The notes: a model not told the origin generated them from the letters alone. A DNA stretch of 64,000 nt from Pseudomonas sp. 14P_8.1_Bac3 (GCF_025466085.1 NZ_JANLOD010000033.1:104963-168962); one strand, 5' to 3'; counted from the first letter of the stretch, positions 45,861-54,314 are shown. Numbers and translations: made by a program.

Positions 45861-46751
45861 TTACTGTTGGCCGACCGAAAAGTCGTGCCCCCAAATACTC
45901 ACGCGGGTGAACTCGAACGCCGAATGTTCGGCCCAGTCGACTTGCAATCCGCCAAAGCCGTACTCCAGATCGAAGCCCGACGGTGTCTTCATGTAGAAGC
46001 TGGTCATGCGGTCGTTCAGGTGCTGGCCGAGGGTGGCCGAGAGGCGCACTTCATGGGCGCGCAGACGGTCGTGGGCACGACCGACTTCGGTCATCGAATC
46101 AACCTCGACCATCACGTGCACGCAACCTGACGGCACCGGGTATTCGGCCAGCGCCAAACTGTGGTGGCGGGCGTTCTGGCAATGCAGGAAGTGAATGCGG
46201 ATCGGCGGCGCGGAAGGGTCGTGGCGGAAGTTGAAAATGTCCGACAGTTCAAAGCCCAGTACGTCCTTGGCGAAGGCCAGCGTCGCGTCGAAATTCGGTG
46301 CCGGCAGCACCGTGTGGCCCAGGCCCATGTCGCCCGTGATAAAACGCGGCACGCCTTGAGGGGAGACGAACGGCTGGCAATCGGAGCGATGTCCCCAGCT
46401 CAGTTCATGGCAGTTGCCCGACGGGTCGATGACCTTGACCAGCGCCTGCACGCCGCGCTGCTCGATCTCGGCAGCGGAGCCCGGTTGCCATTCGATGCAG
46501 GCATCGGTCAGGTGCTTGAGTGCGGCCTTGAACGCCAACTCGTTGCTCAACTCCCAACCGGAGGCCAGGTAACGCGCCTCGCTGCCTTCGACAATCAGCA
46601 TGCGAAAGGGACGCTCGTCCATCTTCACGTACAAACCACCACCCGGCGCAGGATGCACTTGCATGCCCAGCACGTCTTCGGCGTAACGCTGCCACTGGCT
46701 GAGGTTTTCGATCTGCGAGACGAAATAGCTCAAACCGCGAATGTCGATCAT
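45861..46751 (-). CDS. hsaC: Extradiol dioxygenase HsaC/TesB-like (3,4-DHSA 4,5-dioxygenase)
   Basis: 296 residues in two VOC modules. The Fe(II) ligands are His146 (MGLGHTVL), His212 (CVHVMVEV) and Glu263 (GFDLEYG); the acid-base His197 is in RHHSLAL. The blocks LSATLGQHLNDRMTSFYMKTPSGFDLEYG and SIWGHDFSVG are those of M. tuberculosis HsaC. It cleaves the aromatised A ring of the 9,10-seco steroid catechol (3,4-DHSA) in meta position. It is the first gene of a ten-gene operon running to 37044 and has a steroid box 65 nt upstream. Confidence 0.94.
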   Translation of the reverse strand: MIDIRGLSYFVSQIENLSQWQRYAEDVLGMQVHPAPGGGLYVKMDERPFRMLIVEGSEARYLASGWELSNELAFKAALKHLTDACIEWQPGSAAEIEQRGVQALVKVIDPSGNCHELSWGHRSDCQPFVSPQGVPRFITGDMGLGHTVLPAPNFDATLAFAKDVLGFELSDIFNFRHDPSAPPIRIHFLHCQNARHHSLALAEYPVPSGCVHVMVEVDSMTEVGRAHDRLRAHEVRLSATLGQHLNDRMTSFYMKTPSGFDLEYGFGGLQVDWAEHSAFEFTRVSIWGHDFSVGQQ

Positions 46752-46789
46752 GCCTTGGTCCTCGTTGGCTGAATGGCTTCGTGGCGAAC

Positions 46790-46834
46790 ATTGTGCAAAG
46801 CGCCGCCCGCCGCTTCATCGTCCGTTGAGACTAA
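46790..46834 (-). promoter_or_regulatory. Steroid box and -10 for the hsaC-ipdAB-echA20-fadA6 operon
   Basis: CATCGTCCGTTGAGACTAA (46816-46834), CATC end facing hsaC, 64 nt before its ATG. CACAAT (46795-46790, minus strand) begins exactly 20 nt from the motif end. Confidence 0.75.
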
Positions 46835-46913
46835 GCACCGCATGCGCCTCTTATTCGCGGGCAAGCCTGGCGCCTGGGGGAGTCGGTCGGTGATGGGGTG
46901 GGCGCAGGGTGTT

Positions 46914-46958
46914 CTAGTCCGTTTTAGTGATTCGACCCCGCCCCCAACGCCGCAGACT
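46914..46958 (+). promoter_or_regulatory. Steroid box and -10 for the fadE pair
   Basis: CTAGTCCGTTTTAGTGATT (46914-46932; the box read on the minus strand) and CAGACT (46953-46958) 20 nt further. The GGACTAG half is perfect and the CATCGTC half is degenerate. It faces away from the hsaC box 79 bp to the left. The fadE start codon is 58 nt downstream of the motif. Confidence 0.6.
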
Positions 46959-46990
46959 GGCGCATCCATCCGCTTTGCAGAGACAGCCCC

Positions 46991-48163
46991 ATGGAGTTCG
47001 CTTTTACCGAAGAACACCTGATGATCCGCGACAGTGCCGAGCGCTTCCTTGCCCAGGCCAGCGATTCGCCTGCGGTACGCGCCGCCATGAGTCGCGCGGA
47101 TGCGCATGATCCCGAGGTCTGGCGACAGATCGGCCAGGAACTGTACTGGCCGGCGCTGATGGTGCCCGAACGTTTTGGCGGCATGGGTTTGGGGTTTGTC
47201 GAACTGGCTATCCTGCTCGAACAAAGTGGTCGCTTTCTACTGGGTTCGCCGCTGTTCGCCACTGCGTGCCTGGCGAGCCCGGCGCTGTTGCTGGGGCACA
47301 ACGAAGCCGTGCAGACGCAGTGGCTGGGGGCGATTGCCGCCGGTGAAACCCGCGCCACCCTGGCGTTCGCCAGCACTGCGGGACTGGAAGCTTGCCGTGT
47401 GGAAACCGTGGCCGAACCGGACCCCGAGGGCTGGATCCTGGAGGGTCAGTACGCGCAGGTGATTGACGGCGCCTCGGCCGACCTTTTGATCGTCGCCGCC
47501 CGCGCCCCCGGAACCCGCGACGAACAGGGCATCAGCCTGTTCGCCTTGCCAGGCGATACGCCGGGGGTGACCCGCACGGCCCTGGCCACCCTCGACCAGA
47601 CCCGGCGCCTGGCGCGCATCGAGCTGCGTCAAGTGCGGGTCAGCGCGGCGCACCAACTGTGCGGCCCCGAGCAAGGCTGGGCCGTGCTGCGCGACACGCT
47701 GCTGATCGCCGCCATCGGGCTCGCCGCCGAACAGACAGGCGGCGCGCAACAGACGTTGGACCTGACCCTGGCGTACATCGCCGAACGCCGGCAATTCAAA
47801 CGCACCATTGCCAGTTTCCAGGCGATAAAGCACCGCTGCGCCGACATGATGCTGCAAGTCGAATGCGCCAGGTCAGCTGCCTACTACGCCGCTTGCGTGG
47901 CCCAGGAACGCCTCGACCCGCAAGGCGATGCCGCCGTGGCCATCGAGCTCGAGCAGGCCGCCGCCACCGCGAAAATCCATGCCAGCGAAGCGTTTTTCCA
48001 CTGTGCCGCCGAGTCGATCCAGCTGCATGGCGGAGTGGGCTTCACGTGGGAATACGATCCGCACCTGTACTTCAAGCGTGCTCGCGCCGGCGAGCAGCTG
48101 TTCGGCAGCCCGGCGCTGCACCGCGAGCGACTGGCCGCGCATTTACTGGGAGAGCAAGCATGA
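46991..48163 (+). CDS. Acyl-CoA dehydrogenase subunit partnering the FadE30-like enzyme
   Basis: 390 residues. C-terminal half has RRQFKRTIASFQAIKHRCADMMLQVE and ESIQLHGGVGFTWEYDPHLYFKRAR. The middle is diverged with a poor FAD-contact region, typical of the beta-like subunit in steroid alpha2-beta2 dehydrogenases. The next gene starts inside its stop codon (ATGA), so the two polypeptides are made together. Counterpart among FadE31/FadE33 cannot be fixed by eye. Confidence 0.84.
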   Translation: MEFAFTEEHLMIRDSAERFLAQASDSPAVRAAMSRADAHDPEVWRQIGQELYWPALMVPERFGGMGLGFVELAILLEQSGRFLLGSPLFATACLASPALLLGHNEAVQTQWLGAIAAGETRATLAFASTAGLEACRVETVAEPDPEGWILEGQYAQVIDGASADLLIVAARAPGTRDEQGISLFALPGDTPGVTRTALATLDQTRRLARIELRQVRVSAAHQLCGPEQGWAVLRDTLLIAAIGLAAEQTGGAQQTLDLTLAYIAERRQFKRTIASFQAIKHRCADMMLQVECARSAAYYAACVAQERLDPQGDAAVAIELEQAAATAKIHASEAFFHCAAESIQLHGGVGFTWEYDPHLYFKRARAGEQLFGSPALHRERLAAHLLGEQA

Positions 48164-49350
48164 AAATCGGATTCAGTCGTGCAGATGAAGCCTTTCGCGA
48201 AGAAGTCGCCCAGTGGATGGCCGAGCACCTGAGCGGGGACTTCGCGCCCCTGCGCTTTCGTGGCGGCCCGGGCGACGAACACAGCTTTACGCAGGAGCGT
48301 AAGGCCTGGGAGCGCGAGTTGGCGGCAGGCGCCTGGATTGGCGTGGGCTGGGCCAGGGAACAGGGCGGACGCGGCCTGTCTATCAGTCAGCAGGTAATCT
48401 TTCATGAGGAATACGCGCGCGCCGGTGGTCCCGGACGCATGGGCCACATCGGCGAAGGCCTGGTCGGTCCCACACTCGCCGCCTTCGGCACCCCGGCCCA
48501 ACAACAACGCCTGTTGCCCGGCATTCTCAGCGGCAGTGAGTTCTGGTGCCAGGGTTACTCGGAACCGGGGGCCGGCTCGGACCTGGCCAACGTGCAGACC
48601 CGGGCACGGCTGGATGCCTCGGGCGAGCACTGGCTGATCAGCGGACAGAAGGTCTGGACTTCGCTGGCCCATGAAGCCGATTGGTGTTTCGTGCTGGCGC
48701 GCACCGAACCCGGCAGTCAGGGCCATCAGGGCTTGTCGTTCCTGCTGGTGCCGATGGCCCAGCCTGCCATTCGCGTGCACCCGATCCAGCAATTGACCGG
48801 CACCAGTGAGTTCAATGAGGTGTTCTTCGACCAGGCGATCACACGCGCCGACAACCTGATCGGCCAGCCCGGCGATGGCTGGAAAATCGCCATGGCCCTG
48901 TTGGGTTTCGAACGCGGGGTGTCCACGCTGGGGCAGCAGATGCAGTTCCACAACGAACTCGACGACATCATTCGCATTGCCCGCGCCAATGGTGCCGCAC
49001 GCGACCCGCTGCTGCGCCAGCGCATCGCCCAGGCGTGGGCCGGCCTCAAGGTGTTGCGCTACAACTCCTTGCGCATGCTCTCGGGTCCGCAAGATGGCAA
49101 CCTCGGCCGCGAGGCCATGATCTACAAACTGGCCTGGTCCAACTGGCATCGCGACCTGGGCAAACTGGCCATGGATGTGCTGGGCGATGCAGGAGAAATC
49201 CTCGACGCCGCGCCCTATCAACTCAGCCGCCTGCAGTCGCTGTTCCTGTTCACCCGCGCCGACACCCTCTACGGCGGCAGCAACGAGATTCAACGCAACG
49301 TCATTGCCGAGCGGGCGCTGGGCATGCCGCGAGAGCCGCGGGCGGTTTGA
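48160..49350 (+). CDS. fadE30: FadE30-like acyl-CoA dehydrogenase acting on HIP-CoA
   Basis: 396 residues. Alignment with M. tuberculosis FadE30 is close: GWAREQGGRGLSISQQVIFHEEYARA, FWCQGYSEPGAGSDLANVQT, GQKVWTSLAHEADWCFVLARTEPGSQGHQGLSFLLVPM, TGTSEFNEVFFD, LGFERGVSTLGQQMQF, SNWHRDLGKLAMDVLGD, LFTRADTLYGGSNEIQRN. FadE30 dehydrogenates the propionyl-CoA side chain of HIP-CoA, the first oxidation after FadD3. It is the second gene of a two-gene operon and is followed by tandem REP elements. Confidence 0.93.
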   Translation: MKIGFSRADEAFREEVAQWMAEHLSGDFAPLRFRGGPGDEHSFTQERKAWERELAAGAWIGVGWAREQGGRGLSISQQVIFHEEYARAGGPGRMGHIGEGLVGPTLAAFGTPAQQQRLLPGILSGSEFWCQGYSEPGAGSDLANVQTRARLDASGEHWLISGQKVWTSLAHEADWCFVLARTEPGSQGHQGLSFLLVPMAQPAIRVHPIQQLTGTSEFNEVFFDQAITRADNLIGQPGDGWKIAMALLGFERGVSTLGQQMQFHNELDDIIRIARANGAARDPLLRQRIAQAWAGLKVLRYNSLRMLSGPQDGNLGREAMIYKLAWSNWHRDLGKLAMDVLGDAGEILDAAPYQLSRLQSLFLFTRADTLYGGSNEIQRNVIAERALGMPREPRAV

Positions 49351-49373
49351 ATGCTCCACCCCCCATCCACTGA

Positions 49374-49595
49374 AGGAGCCAGCTTGCTGGCGATGGCGGT
49401 GGGTCAGCCAACATTAATGCTGAATCTGACGGCCCCATCGCTGGCAGGCCAGCTCCCACAGGGGATGGCAGTGGCCGCAGATTTCAGGCTCGACGCCAAT
49501 CCACTGTAGGAGCCAGCTTGCTGACGATGGCGGTGGGTCAGGCAATGAAGATGCTGGATGTGCCGGCCCCATCGCTGGCAGGCCAGCTCCCACAG
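49374..49595. repeat. Tandem duplicated REP element
   Basis: Two head-to-tail copies of an approximately 88-bp unit (49374-49461 and 49508-49595). Each begins AGGAGCCAGCTTGCTG, continues CGATGGCGGTGGGTCAG, and ends with CCCCATCGCTGGCAGGCC followed by AGCTCCCACAG. Start and end of each copy are complementary (GGAGC..AGC / GCTCC). They fill most of the 349-bp gap after fadE30; nothing else is seen in that gap. Confidence 0.85.
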
Positions 49596-49699
49596 GGATC
49601 TCTGGTGAGCTCGGGATTCCGGGTTGCTCGCCAATCTGGAATCCCGACTCGGGATGCGCTGCACCTGAGGCGGCCATCCTGCGTCGGCCGCCTCAGTCT

Positions 49700-50335
49700 T
49701 CAGCGTACGCGGATTTTCGGGGCCTGCGATCCGCGGCGCAGGGATTCGAGGAAGCCCTCCAGCGGCGCCGGTTCGGCGATTTGGGGTAGCGCGTCCTTGT
49801 CCGGGCGTTGTGCCCAGAACGCATCCCAGGATGGAAACAGCTCGTGGAACGTGCCCGCGTACGGTTCGCGCCCCGGCCAGCGCATTTTCAGCCCGCCAAT
49901 CGGTGGTTTGTTCAGGTCGGTCGCGTACCAGTAGCACGGCAGGCGGCGGCGGAAGCACCAGCGTCCGTCGATTCGCTCGTAGTCGTCCCAATACAGCATC
50001 TGCATGATCACCCACTCCGGGCCCGTCTCATGCTCGTTCTTCGAATAGACCACGCCGGTGGCGTGGTCGGCATCGCTGAACTCGATGATGTGTTGACCCA
50101 GGTGATGTGACGTGCCGTGAAACTGCTTGCGCATGGTTTCGTCGAGCCACGCCTTGAGGTGCGCGCGACCGCTCTTTTCGCGCCCCACGCGCACGTCTGG
50201 GGCGAAGCAGTTGGCCATGGCATCCATGTCGCGCATGTCCAGTGCCAGGGCGTATTTGCCGGCCAGCTGGCGGATCGCGTCCAGCGATTCCAGCCGGTCG
50301 ATGCGGGCCAGTAATGCGTGCGTGTCCTGGCTCAT
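49700..50335 (-). CDS. SnoaL-like protein, candidate bile-acid/steroid dehydratase (BaiE-like)
   Basis: 211 residues of the SnoaL_4/NTF2-like fold: IRQLAGKYALALDMRDMDAMANCFAPDVRVG, then TSHHLGQHIIEFSD and YWDDYERIDGRWCFRRR. Tyr28 and Asp33 and the His cluster in SHHLGQH align with the catalytic Tyr, Asp and His of bile acid 7-alpha-dehydratase BaiE and of scytalone dehydratase. The protein has about 40 extra C-terminal residues compared with BaiE. Its ATG overlaps the upstream SDR stop (TGATG). Two SDRs precede it in the operon, which suggests removal of a steroid hydroxyl group after oxidation. Function is inferred. Confidence 0.7.
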   Translation of the reverse strand: MSQDTHALLARIDRLESLDAIRQLAGKYALALDMRDMDAMANCFAPDVRVGREKSGRAHLKAWLDETMRKQFHGTSHHLGQHIIEFSDADHATGVVYSKNEHETGPEWVIMQMLYWDDYERIDGRWCFRRRLPCYWYATDLNKPPIGGLKMRWPGREPYAGTFHELFPSWDAFWAQRPDKDALPQIAEPAPLEGFLESLRRGSQAPKIRVR

Positions 50336-51108
50336 CAATCGAGCACCGTGTACAGGTCCGAGCCACGCCCGCCATCCACTGCCAGGCTGGCACCGGTGAC
50401 ATACGACGCTTCGTCGCTGGCCAGGAACAGGATGGCATTGGCCAGCTCCACCGGCAGGCCGACCCGTTTCATCGGGATCACTTTTTCGGTATTGGTGCGG
50501 GTCTTGGCGTCGCCCAGCATGCCGGCCGTCGCCGGAGTGTCGACCACGCCCGGGATGATCACGTTGCAGCGGATGTTGTGCGGTGCGCCTTCGCTGGCCG
50601 CCGCCCGGCTGAAGTTGATGACCGCGGCCTTGGCCGCCGAGTAACCGGCCATCCACGCGGTGCCGAACAGGCCGCAGATGGACGCGATGTTGACGATCGA
50701 ACCACCGCCCTGCGCCTTCATCAACTGCATCGCGGTGCGGGTGCCCCAGAAGGTGCCGTCCACGGTGGTGGCGAAGTTGGCGTGCCAGTCCGCGGTGCTC
50801 ATCGCATCGATGCCGCCCCAGGTATAGGCCATCGCGTTATTGACCAGAATATCCAGGCGTCCGTGACGTTGCGCGGTGGCGTGCAGTGCGTCGACATAAG
50901 CCTGCTCATCGCTGACATCGGCGACGGCGATGTCAGCCTGCCCGCCCAGGGCGCGAATTTTCTCCTGCACGCCTTGCAGTGGTTCGATGCGGCGCCCGCA
51001 CAGCACCACGGTCGCGCCCTCTTCCGCGAAGCGGAGGGCGGTGGCCTCACCAATGCCGGAACCGGCGCCAGTGACGAAGGCGATTTTCCCTTGTAGACGT
51101 TTGCTCAT
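50335..51108 (-). CDS. SDR dehydrogenase, candidate hydroxysteroid dehydrogenase
   Basis: 257 residues from ATG 51108 with GGAG 9 nt upstream. Rossmann motif TGAGSGIGEATALRFAEEG, NNAMAYTWGGIDAMS, catalytic Ser in NIASICGLFG, and Tyr/Lys in GYSAAKAA. The C-terminus VTGASLAVDGGRGSDLY is typical of cytoplasmic SDRs. It lies between another SDR and the SnoaL-like gene in one operon with a steroid box, so a hydroxysteroid substrate is likely; position on the nucleus (3, 7 or 12) cannot be told. Confidence 0.83.
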   Translation of the reverse strand: MSKRLQGKIAFVTGAGSGIGEATALRFAEEGATVVLCGRRIEPLQGVQEKIRALGGQADIAVADVSDEQAYVDALHATAQRHGRLDILVNNAMAYTWGGIDAMSTADWHANFATTVDGTFWGTRTAMQLMKAQGGGSIVNIASICGLFGTAWMAGYSAAKAAVINFSRAAASEGAPHNIRCNVIIPGVVDTPATAGMLGDAKTRTNTEKVIPMKRVGLPVELANAILFLASDEASYVTGASLAVDGGRGSDLYTVLD

Positions 51109-51122
51109 GGGTGACTCCCTGA

Positions 51123-51857
51123 TCAGATAAAGGCCATGCCGCCGTTGACGGCGATGTTTTGCCCGGTCATGAAACTGGCATCTTCGCTGGCCAGGAACAC
51201 CGCCACTTTGGCGATCTCGTCGGTCTCGCACATACGCCCCAGGGGCACGTTCTTCAGCAGCGCTTGCATGTATTCGTCAGGGATGCCGGCCATCATCGGC
51301 GTGTTGGTCGGCCCGGGGACCAGGGTATTCACGCGTATGCCGCTGGCCGCCAGTTCACGGGCGATCGAACGCGTCAGGCCCATCACGCCGGCTTTCGAGG
51401 CGCAGTAGTGGCTCGGGCCATCGCCGGTCAGCGCGGCGGTGCTGGAGAGGTTGATGATCGCGCCCTGGCGGCCGCCCTTGATCATCAACCTGGCGCCCTC
51501 GCGGCAGCAGAGGAAGGTGCCACCCAAGTTGACGCCGATCACCCGCGCCCAGCTCTCGTCTGGGGTTTCGAGGAAGCTGTCCAGCGCGCCCACGCCAGCG
51601 TTGTTGACCAGGATGTCGAGGCCGCCGAAGTGCTGTTCGGCCTGGCCCATGGCATCGGCCACGGAAGCGCCGTCGCCGACATTGCAGGCCAGGGCCAGCA
51701 CCGAGTCACCCAGGTCTGCCAGGGTTTCGGCGAGGGTGGCCTGGTTCAGGTCGACAGCGACCACCTTGGCGCCTTCGGCGACAAAACCGCGCACGATGGC
51801 CTGGCCCATGCCCTGCGCGGCACCGGTCACAAAGGCCACTTTATCGAGTAACTTCAT
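51123..51857 (-). CDS. SDR dehydrogenase, candidate hydroxysteroid dehydrogenase
   Basis: 244 residues: TGAAQGMGQAIVRGFVAEGAKVVAVDL, NNAGVGALDSF, catalytic Ser in NLSSTAALTGDG, Tyr/Lys in HYCASKAG. It is first in the three-gene operon with the second SDR (14-nt gap) and the SnoaL-like gene, with a steroid box in front. It could be the 3-hydroxysteroid or 12-hydroxysteroid dehydrogenase of the pathway; only context supports this. Confidence 0.83.
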   Translation of the reverse strand: MKLLDKVAFVTGAAQGMGQAIVRGFVAEGAKVVAVDLNQATLAETLADLGDSVLALACNVGDGASVADAMGQAEQHFGGLDILVNNAGVGALDSFLETPDESWARVIGVNLGGTFLCCREGARLMIKGGRQGAIINLSSTAALTGDGPSHYCASKAGVMGLTRSIARELAASGIRVNTLVPGPTNTPMMAGIPDEYMQALLKNVPLGRMCETDEIAKVAVFLASEDASFMTGQNIAVNGGMAFI

Positions 51858-51920
51858 AGCGTTCTCCTAATGTGCAAATACGCTGCAGCTCGCTGCCCTT
51901 GCAGGGAACCGTCCCCTGAA

Positions 51921-51965
51921 TGATTAGCGGCCTGTGCCTTGGGCCACATCGTCCGATGGGACTAG
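51921..51965 (-). promoter_or_regulatory. Steroid box and -10 for the SDR-SDR-SnoaL operon
   Basis: CATCGTCCGATGGGACTAG (51947-51965), the best consensus copy, with core GTCC-GATG-GGAC. CATC end faces the SDR gene, whose ATG is 89 nt away. TAATCA (51926-51921, minus strand) stands 20 nt from the motif; it is the weakest -10 of the set. Confidence 0.7.
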
Positions 51966-51971
51966 CGGCGC

Positions 51972-52016
51972 GTGGTCTGAACGGACGATGCCGTCATCGC
52001 GGCGCAGGCCCAGCAT
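51972..52016 (+). promoter_or_regulatory. Steroid box and -10 for hsaD
   Basis: GTGGTCTGAACGGACGATG (51972-51990; box read on the minus strand) and CAGCAT (52011-52016) 20 nt further, 100 nt before the hsaD ATG. It lies back to back with the SDR box, 6 bp apart. Confidence 0.65.
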
Positions 52017-52116
52017 CTGCAGGGTGCGCACCGCGCCGGGCTGAGCACTCCCCTTCAACGTGCCGCTGGGCCTGGCGCGGCTGTGCTTCACGCATCCGCA
52101 GACACTGGAGAACCCC

Positions 52117-52950
52117 ATGAACCAACCCGTAGACCTGCCCCTGCCCGTGGGCCATTACGCGACCTTGCCCAACGGCCTGCGTCTGCATTATCTGGATGAG
52201 GGCGCCGGCCCCGTGGTGCTGTGGTTGCACGGCAGCGGGCCGGGCGCCAGCGGCTTCAGCAATTTCAAGGGCAATTACCCGCAACTGGTCGCCGCGGGCT
52301 ATCGCAACATCGTGCTCGACCTTCCCGGTTTCGGCCGCTCGGACAAACCGGAAGATATCCAGTACAACCTGGATTTCTTCGTCGACAGTGTGGCGGCGTT
52401 CCTCGAAGCCGTCGGTTTGCGGCGCTGCACCCTGCTGGGTAACTCGCTGGGCGGCGCGATCGCCCTGGGCCTGGCCCTGCGCCTGCCGCAACTGCCCCAA
52501 AGCCTGATTCTGCTGGCACCGGGCGGTGTCGAAGAACGGGAAACCTACTTCAAGATGGAAGGCATCGTGCGCATGGTCAGCCTGTTCAGCGCCGGCCCTA
52601 TCGGCATGAACGAAATGCGCAGCATGATGCGCTTGCAGTTGTTCGATGATTCGATCCTGCCGGAGAGTCTGTTGCAGGAACGCGTCGCGGTGGCCGTGAC
52701 TCAGCCTAAGAACCTGTTCAGCACGATGATGGTGCCGAACATGGAGGCGCGTCTTGGCGAGATCCAGTGCCCGATCCTCGGTTTCTGGGGCAACAACGAT
52801 CACTTCAATCCGGTCAGCGGCGCGCAGCGCATTATCGATGGTGCGCCGAATGCCCGTTTCATCGTGCTCAACCGCTGTGGGCATTGGGTCCAGGTGGAAC
52901 ATCGCGAGCTGTTCAACCGCACCTGCATCGACTTTCTGCAGAACGGTTGA
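52117..52950 (+). CDS. hsaD: HsaD-like meta-cleavage product hydrolase (4,9-DSHA hydrolase)
   Basis: 277 residues, alpha/beta hydrolase. Catalytic triad: Ser110 (GNSLGG), Asp228 (GNNDHFNP) and His256 (CGHWVQVEH); oxyanion region LHGSGPGASG. The C-terminus LNRCGHWVQVEHRELFN matches HsaD. It hydrolyses the C-C bond in the product of HsaC, releasing the C/D-ring acid HIP (DOHNAA) and a 2-hydroxyhexadienoate. GGAG lies 6 nt before ATG 52117; the frame is open 57 nt further but is not coding there. It is a single-gene unit. Confidence 0.92.
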   Translation: MNQPVDLPLPVGHYATLPNGLRLHYLDEGAGPVVLWLHGSGPGASGFSNFKGNYPQLVAAGYRNIVLDLPGFGRSDKPEDIQYNLDFFVDSVAAFLEAVGLRRCTLLGNSLGGAIALGLALRLPQLPQSLILLAPGGVEERETYFKMEGIVRMVSLFSAGPIGMNEMRSMMRLQLFDDSILPESLLQERVAVAVTQPKNLFSTMMVPNMEARLGEIQCPILGFWGNNDHFNPVSGAQRIIDGAPNARFIVLNRCGHWVQVEHRELFNRTCIDFLQNG

Positions 52951-52970
52951 TCGCAAAAACGGCCCCCCTT

Positions 52971-53068
52971 GCAGGAGCGAGCTTGCTCGCGAAGGACTCA
53001 CGAACGACGCGTTCATCCGGCAAACACGCGTTATCGTTCACGACCTTCGCGAGCAAGCTCGCTCCTGC
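52971..53068. repeat. REP pair
   Basis: A perfect 25-bp inverted repeat between 52971-52995 (begins GCAGGAGCGAGC) and 53044-53068 (ends GCTCGCTCCTGC), 48 nt apart, in the convergent gap between hsaD and the flavin reductase gene. Confidence 0.88.
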
Positions 53069-53081
53069 AGAAAGACCGGGG

Positions 53082-54314
53082 TTAGCGACTTGCCGCTTTC
53101 TGGCTGTTCAACACGGCGTCGCCAGGCTGGCCCAGCACGCACGAGGTTCCACCGGGGGTGTACATCATCGCTACACAACGGTTGCAGGCGGTGCAGATCG
53201 AGTCGCGACTGGCGCCACTGGCGAGCTTGTTGACGTAGTCCTGTTCGGCCAGCAACACCCGGCCCATGGCAACCAGATCAAAGCCCTCGGCCATGATCTG
53301 CTCGATACTGGCCAGGCTTTTGGCGCCGCCCAGGTAAGCCAACGGCATGTTCACCGCCGCTCGCACCTTGCGCGCATGTTCCAGCAAATACAGCTCACGA
53401 AACTCAACGGTAGGCTCTTTGCGGCGCTGAATGGCCATCGCGAAGGCAATCAACTTGTTTTTCTGCTGCACGCGGTTTTCCTTGGGGAAGGAAGAACCAA
53501 ACATGGTGGTGATCGATTCCGCGTTCATCCCGGCGCTGAGCACCAGCAGATGCGCGCCCTCCTCCTCCAGCATGCGTGCAATCCTGGCGCCGTCTTCGGC
53601 GCTGTTACCGGCGCGCACGCCTTCGGTGACGCTGTATTTGCAGATCACTGCCATCTCATGGCCGACCGTATCCAGCACCGCGCGCAGCACCCGGCGCGGA
53701 AAGCGCAGGCGGTTTTCAAGGCTGCCGCCGTACTGGTCGCGGCGCTTGTTGTACATCGGCGAAATGAACTGGCTGAGCAGGTAACCGTGGCCCATGTGGA
53801 TTTCCACCGCATCGAAACCCGCCTGGCGTGCCAGTCGTGCGCCTTGTGCAAAGTCGCGCACCACTTGCTGCATGTCGGCTTCGTTCATCGCTTGCTTGAG
53901 GAACATGCCGCTCATCAAGCCGATCTTGTTGAAGCCGCCGCTGGCCGACAACGGGCGCTTGGTCGAGCGTTCACGAATGAAGGTAAAACAGCCGCCGTGG
54001 GTAATTTGCGCGCTGGCCAGGCCACCCGCCTGGTGCACCTCGTCAGTCAGGGCCTTGAAATGTGGCACGCTGGAGGGCGTGAGGGTCAATTGATTGGGCA
54101 AGGTACGGCCATCGCTGCTCACCGCGCAGTACGCCACGGTGGTCAGGGCAATCCCGCCTGCGGCCAGGGCCGAATGCAGCTTGACCAGTTGTTTGGAAGG
54201 CACGCCCCCGGCGCTCATGCCCTCGTTGGTGGCGGCTTTGATAAACCGGTTTTTCAGGGTCAGTGGGCCGATCGCGATGGGGCTGAACGGTGATGGGGTC
54301 GGACGAAGGATCAT
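53082..54314 (-). CDS. Old-yellow-enzyme/Fe-S reductase lacking the FAD domain (BaiCD-like, candidate steroid enone reductase)
   Basis: 410 residues. It matches the N-terminal part of 2,4-dienoyl-CoA reductases and BaiCD/BaiH: FMN barrel with NRFIKAATNEGM, EIHMGHGYLLSQFISPMYNKRRDQYGGSLENRLRF and a C-terminal Cys cluster Cys374, Cys377, Cys380, Cys392 (CTACNRC...C). The C-X2-C-X2-C spacing differs by one from the FadH pattern. The FAD and NAD(P)H domains are absent, so it needs an outside electron donor or a direct NADH site. In a steroid operon, it may reduce a C4-C5 or C6-C7 double bond. GAGG precedes ATG 54314; it follows the DUF1302 gene. Confidence 0.8.
   Translation of the reverse strand: MILRPTPSPFSPIAIGPLTLKNRFIKAATNEGMSAGGVPSKQLVKLHSALAAGGIALTTVAYCAVSSDGRTLPNQLTLTPSSVPHFKALTDEVHQAGGLASAQITHGGCFTFIRERSTKRPLSASGGFNKIGLMSGMFLKQAMNEADMQQVVRDFAQGARLARQAGFDAVEIHMGHGYLLSQFISPMYNKRRDQYGGSLENRLRFPRRVLRAVLDTVGHEMAVICKYSVTEGVRAGNSAEDGARIARMLEEEGAHLLVLSAGMNAESITTMFGSSFPKENRVQQKNKLIAFAMAIQRRKEPTVEFRELYLLEHARKVRAAVNMPLAYLGGAKSLASIEQIMAEGFDLVAMGRVLLAEQDYVNKLASGASRDSICTACNRCVAMMYTPGGTSCVLGQPGDAVLNSQKAASR

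Noticed and set aside
49374..49595. Possible CRISPR-like repeats
   Set aside because: Only two units of about 88 bp with internal palindromes and no regular spacers; they are REP elements, and no cas gene is present.
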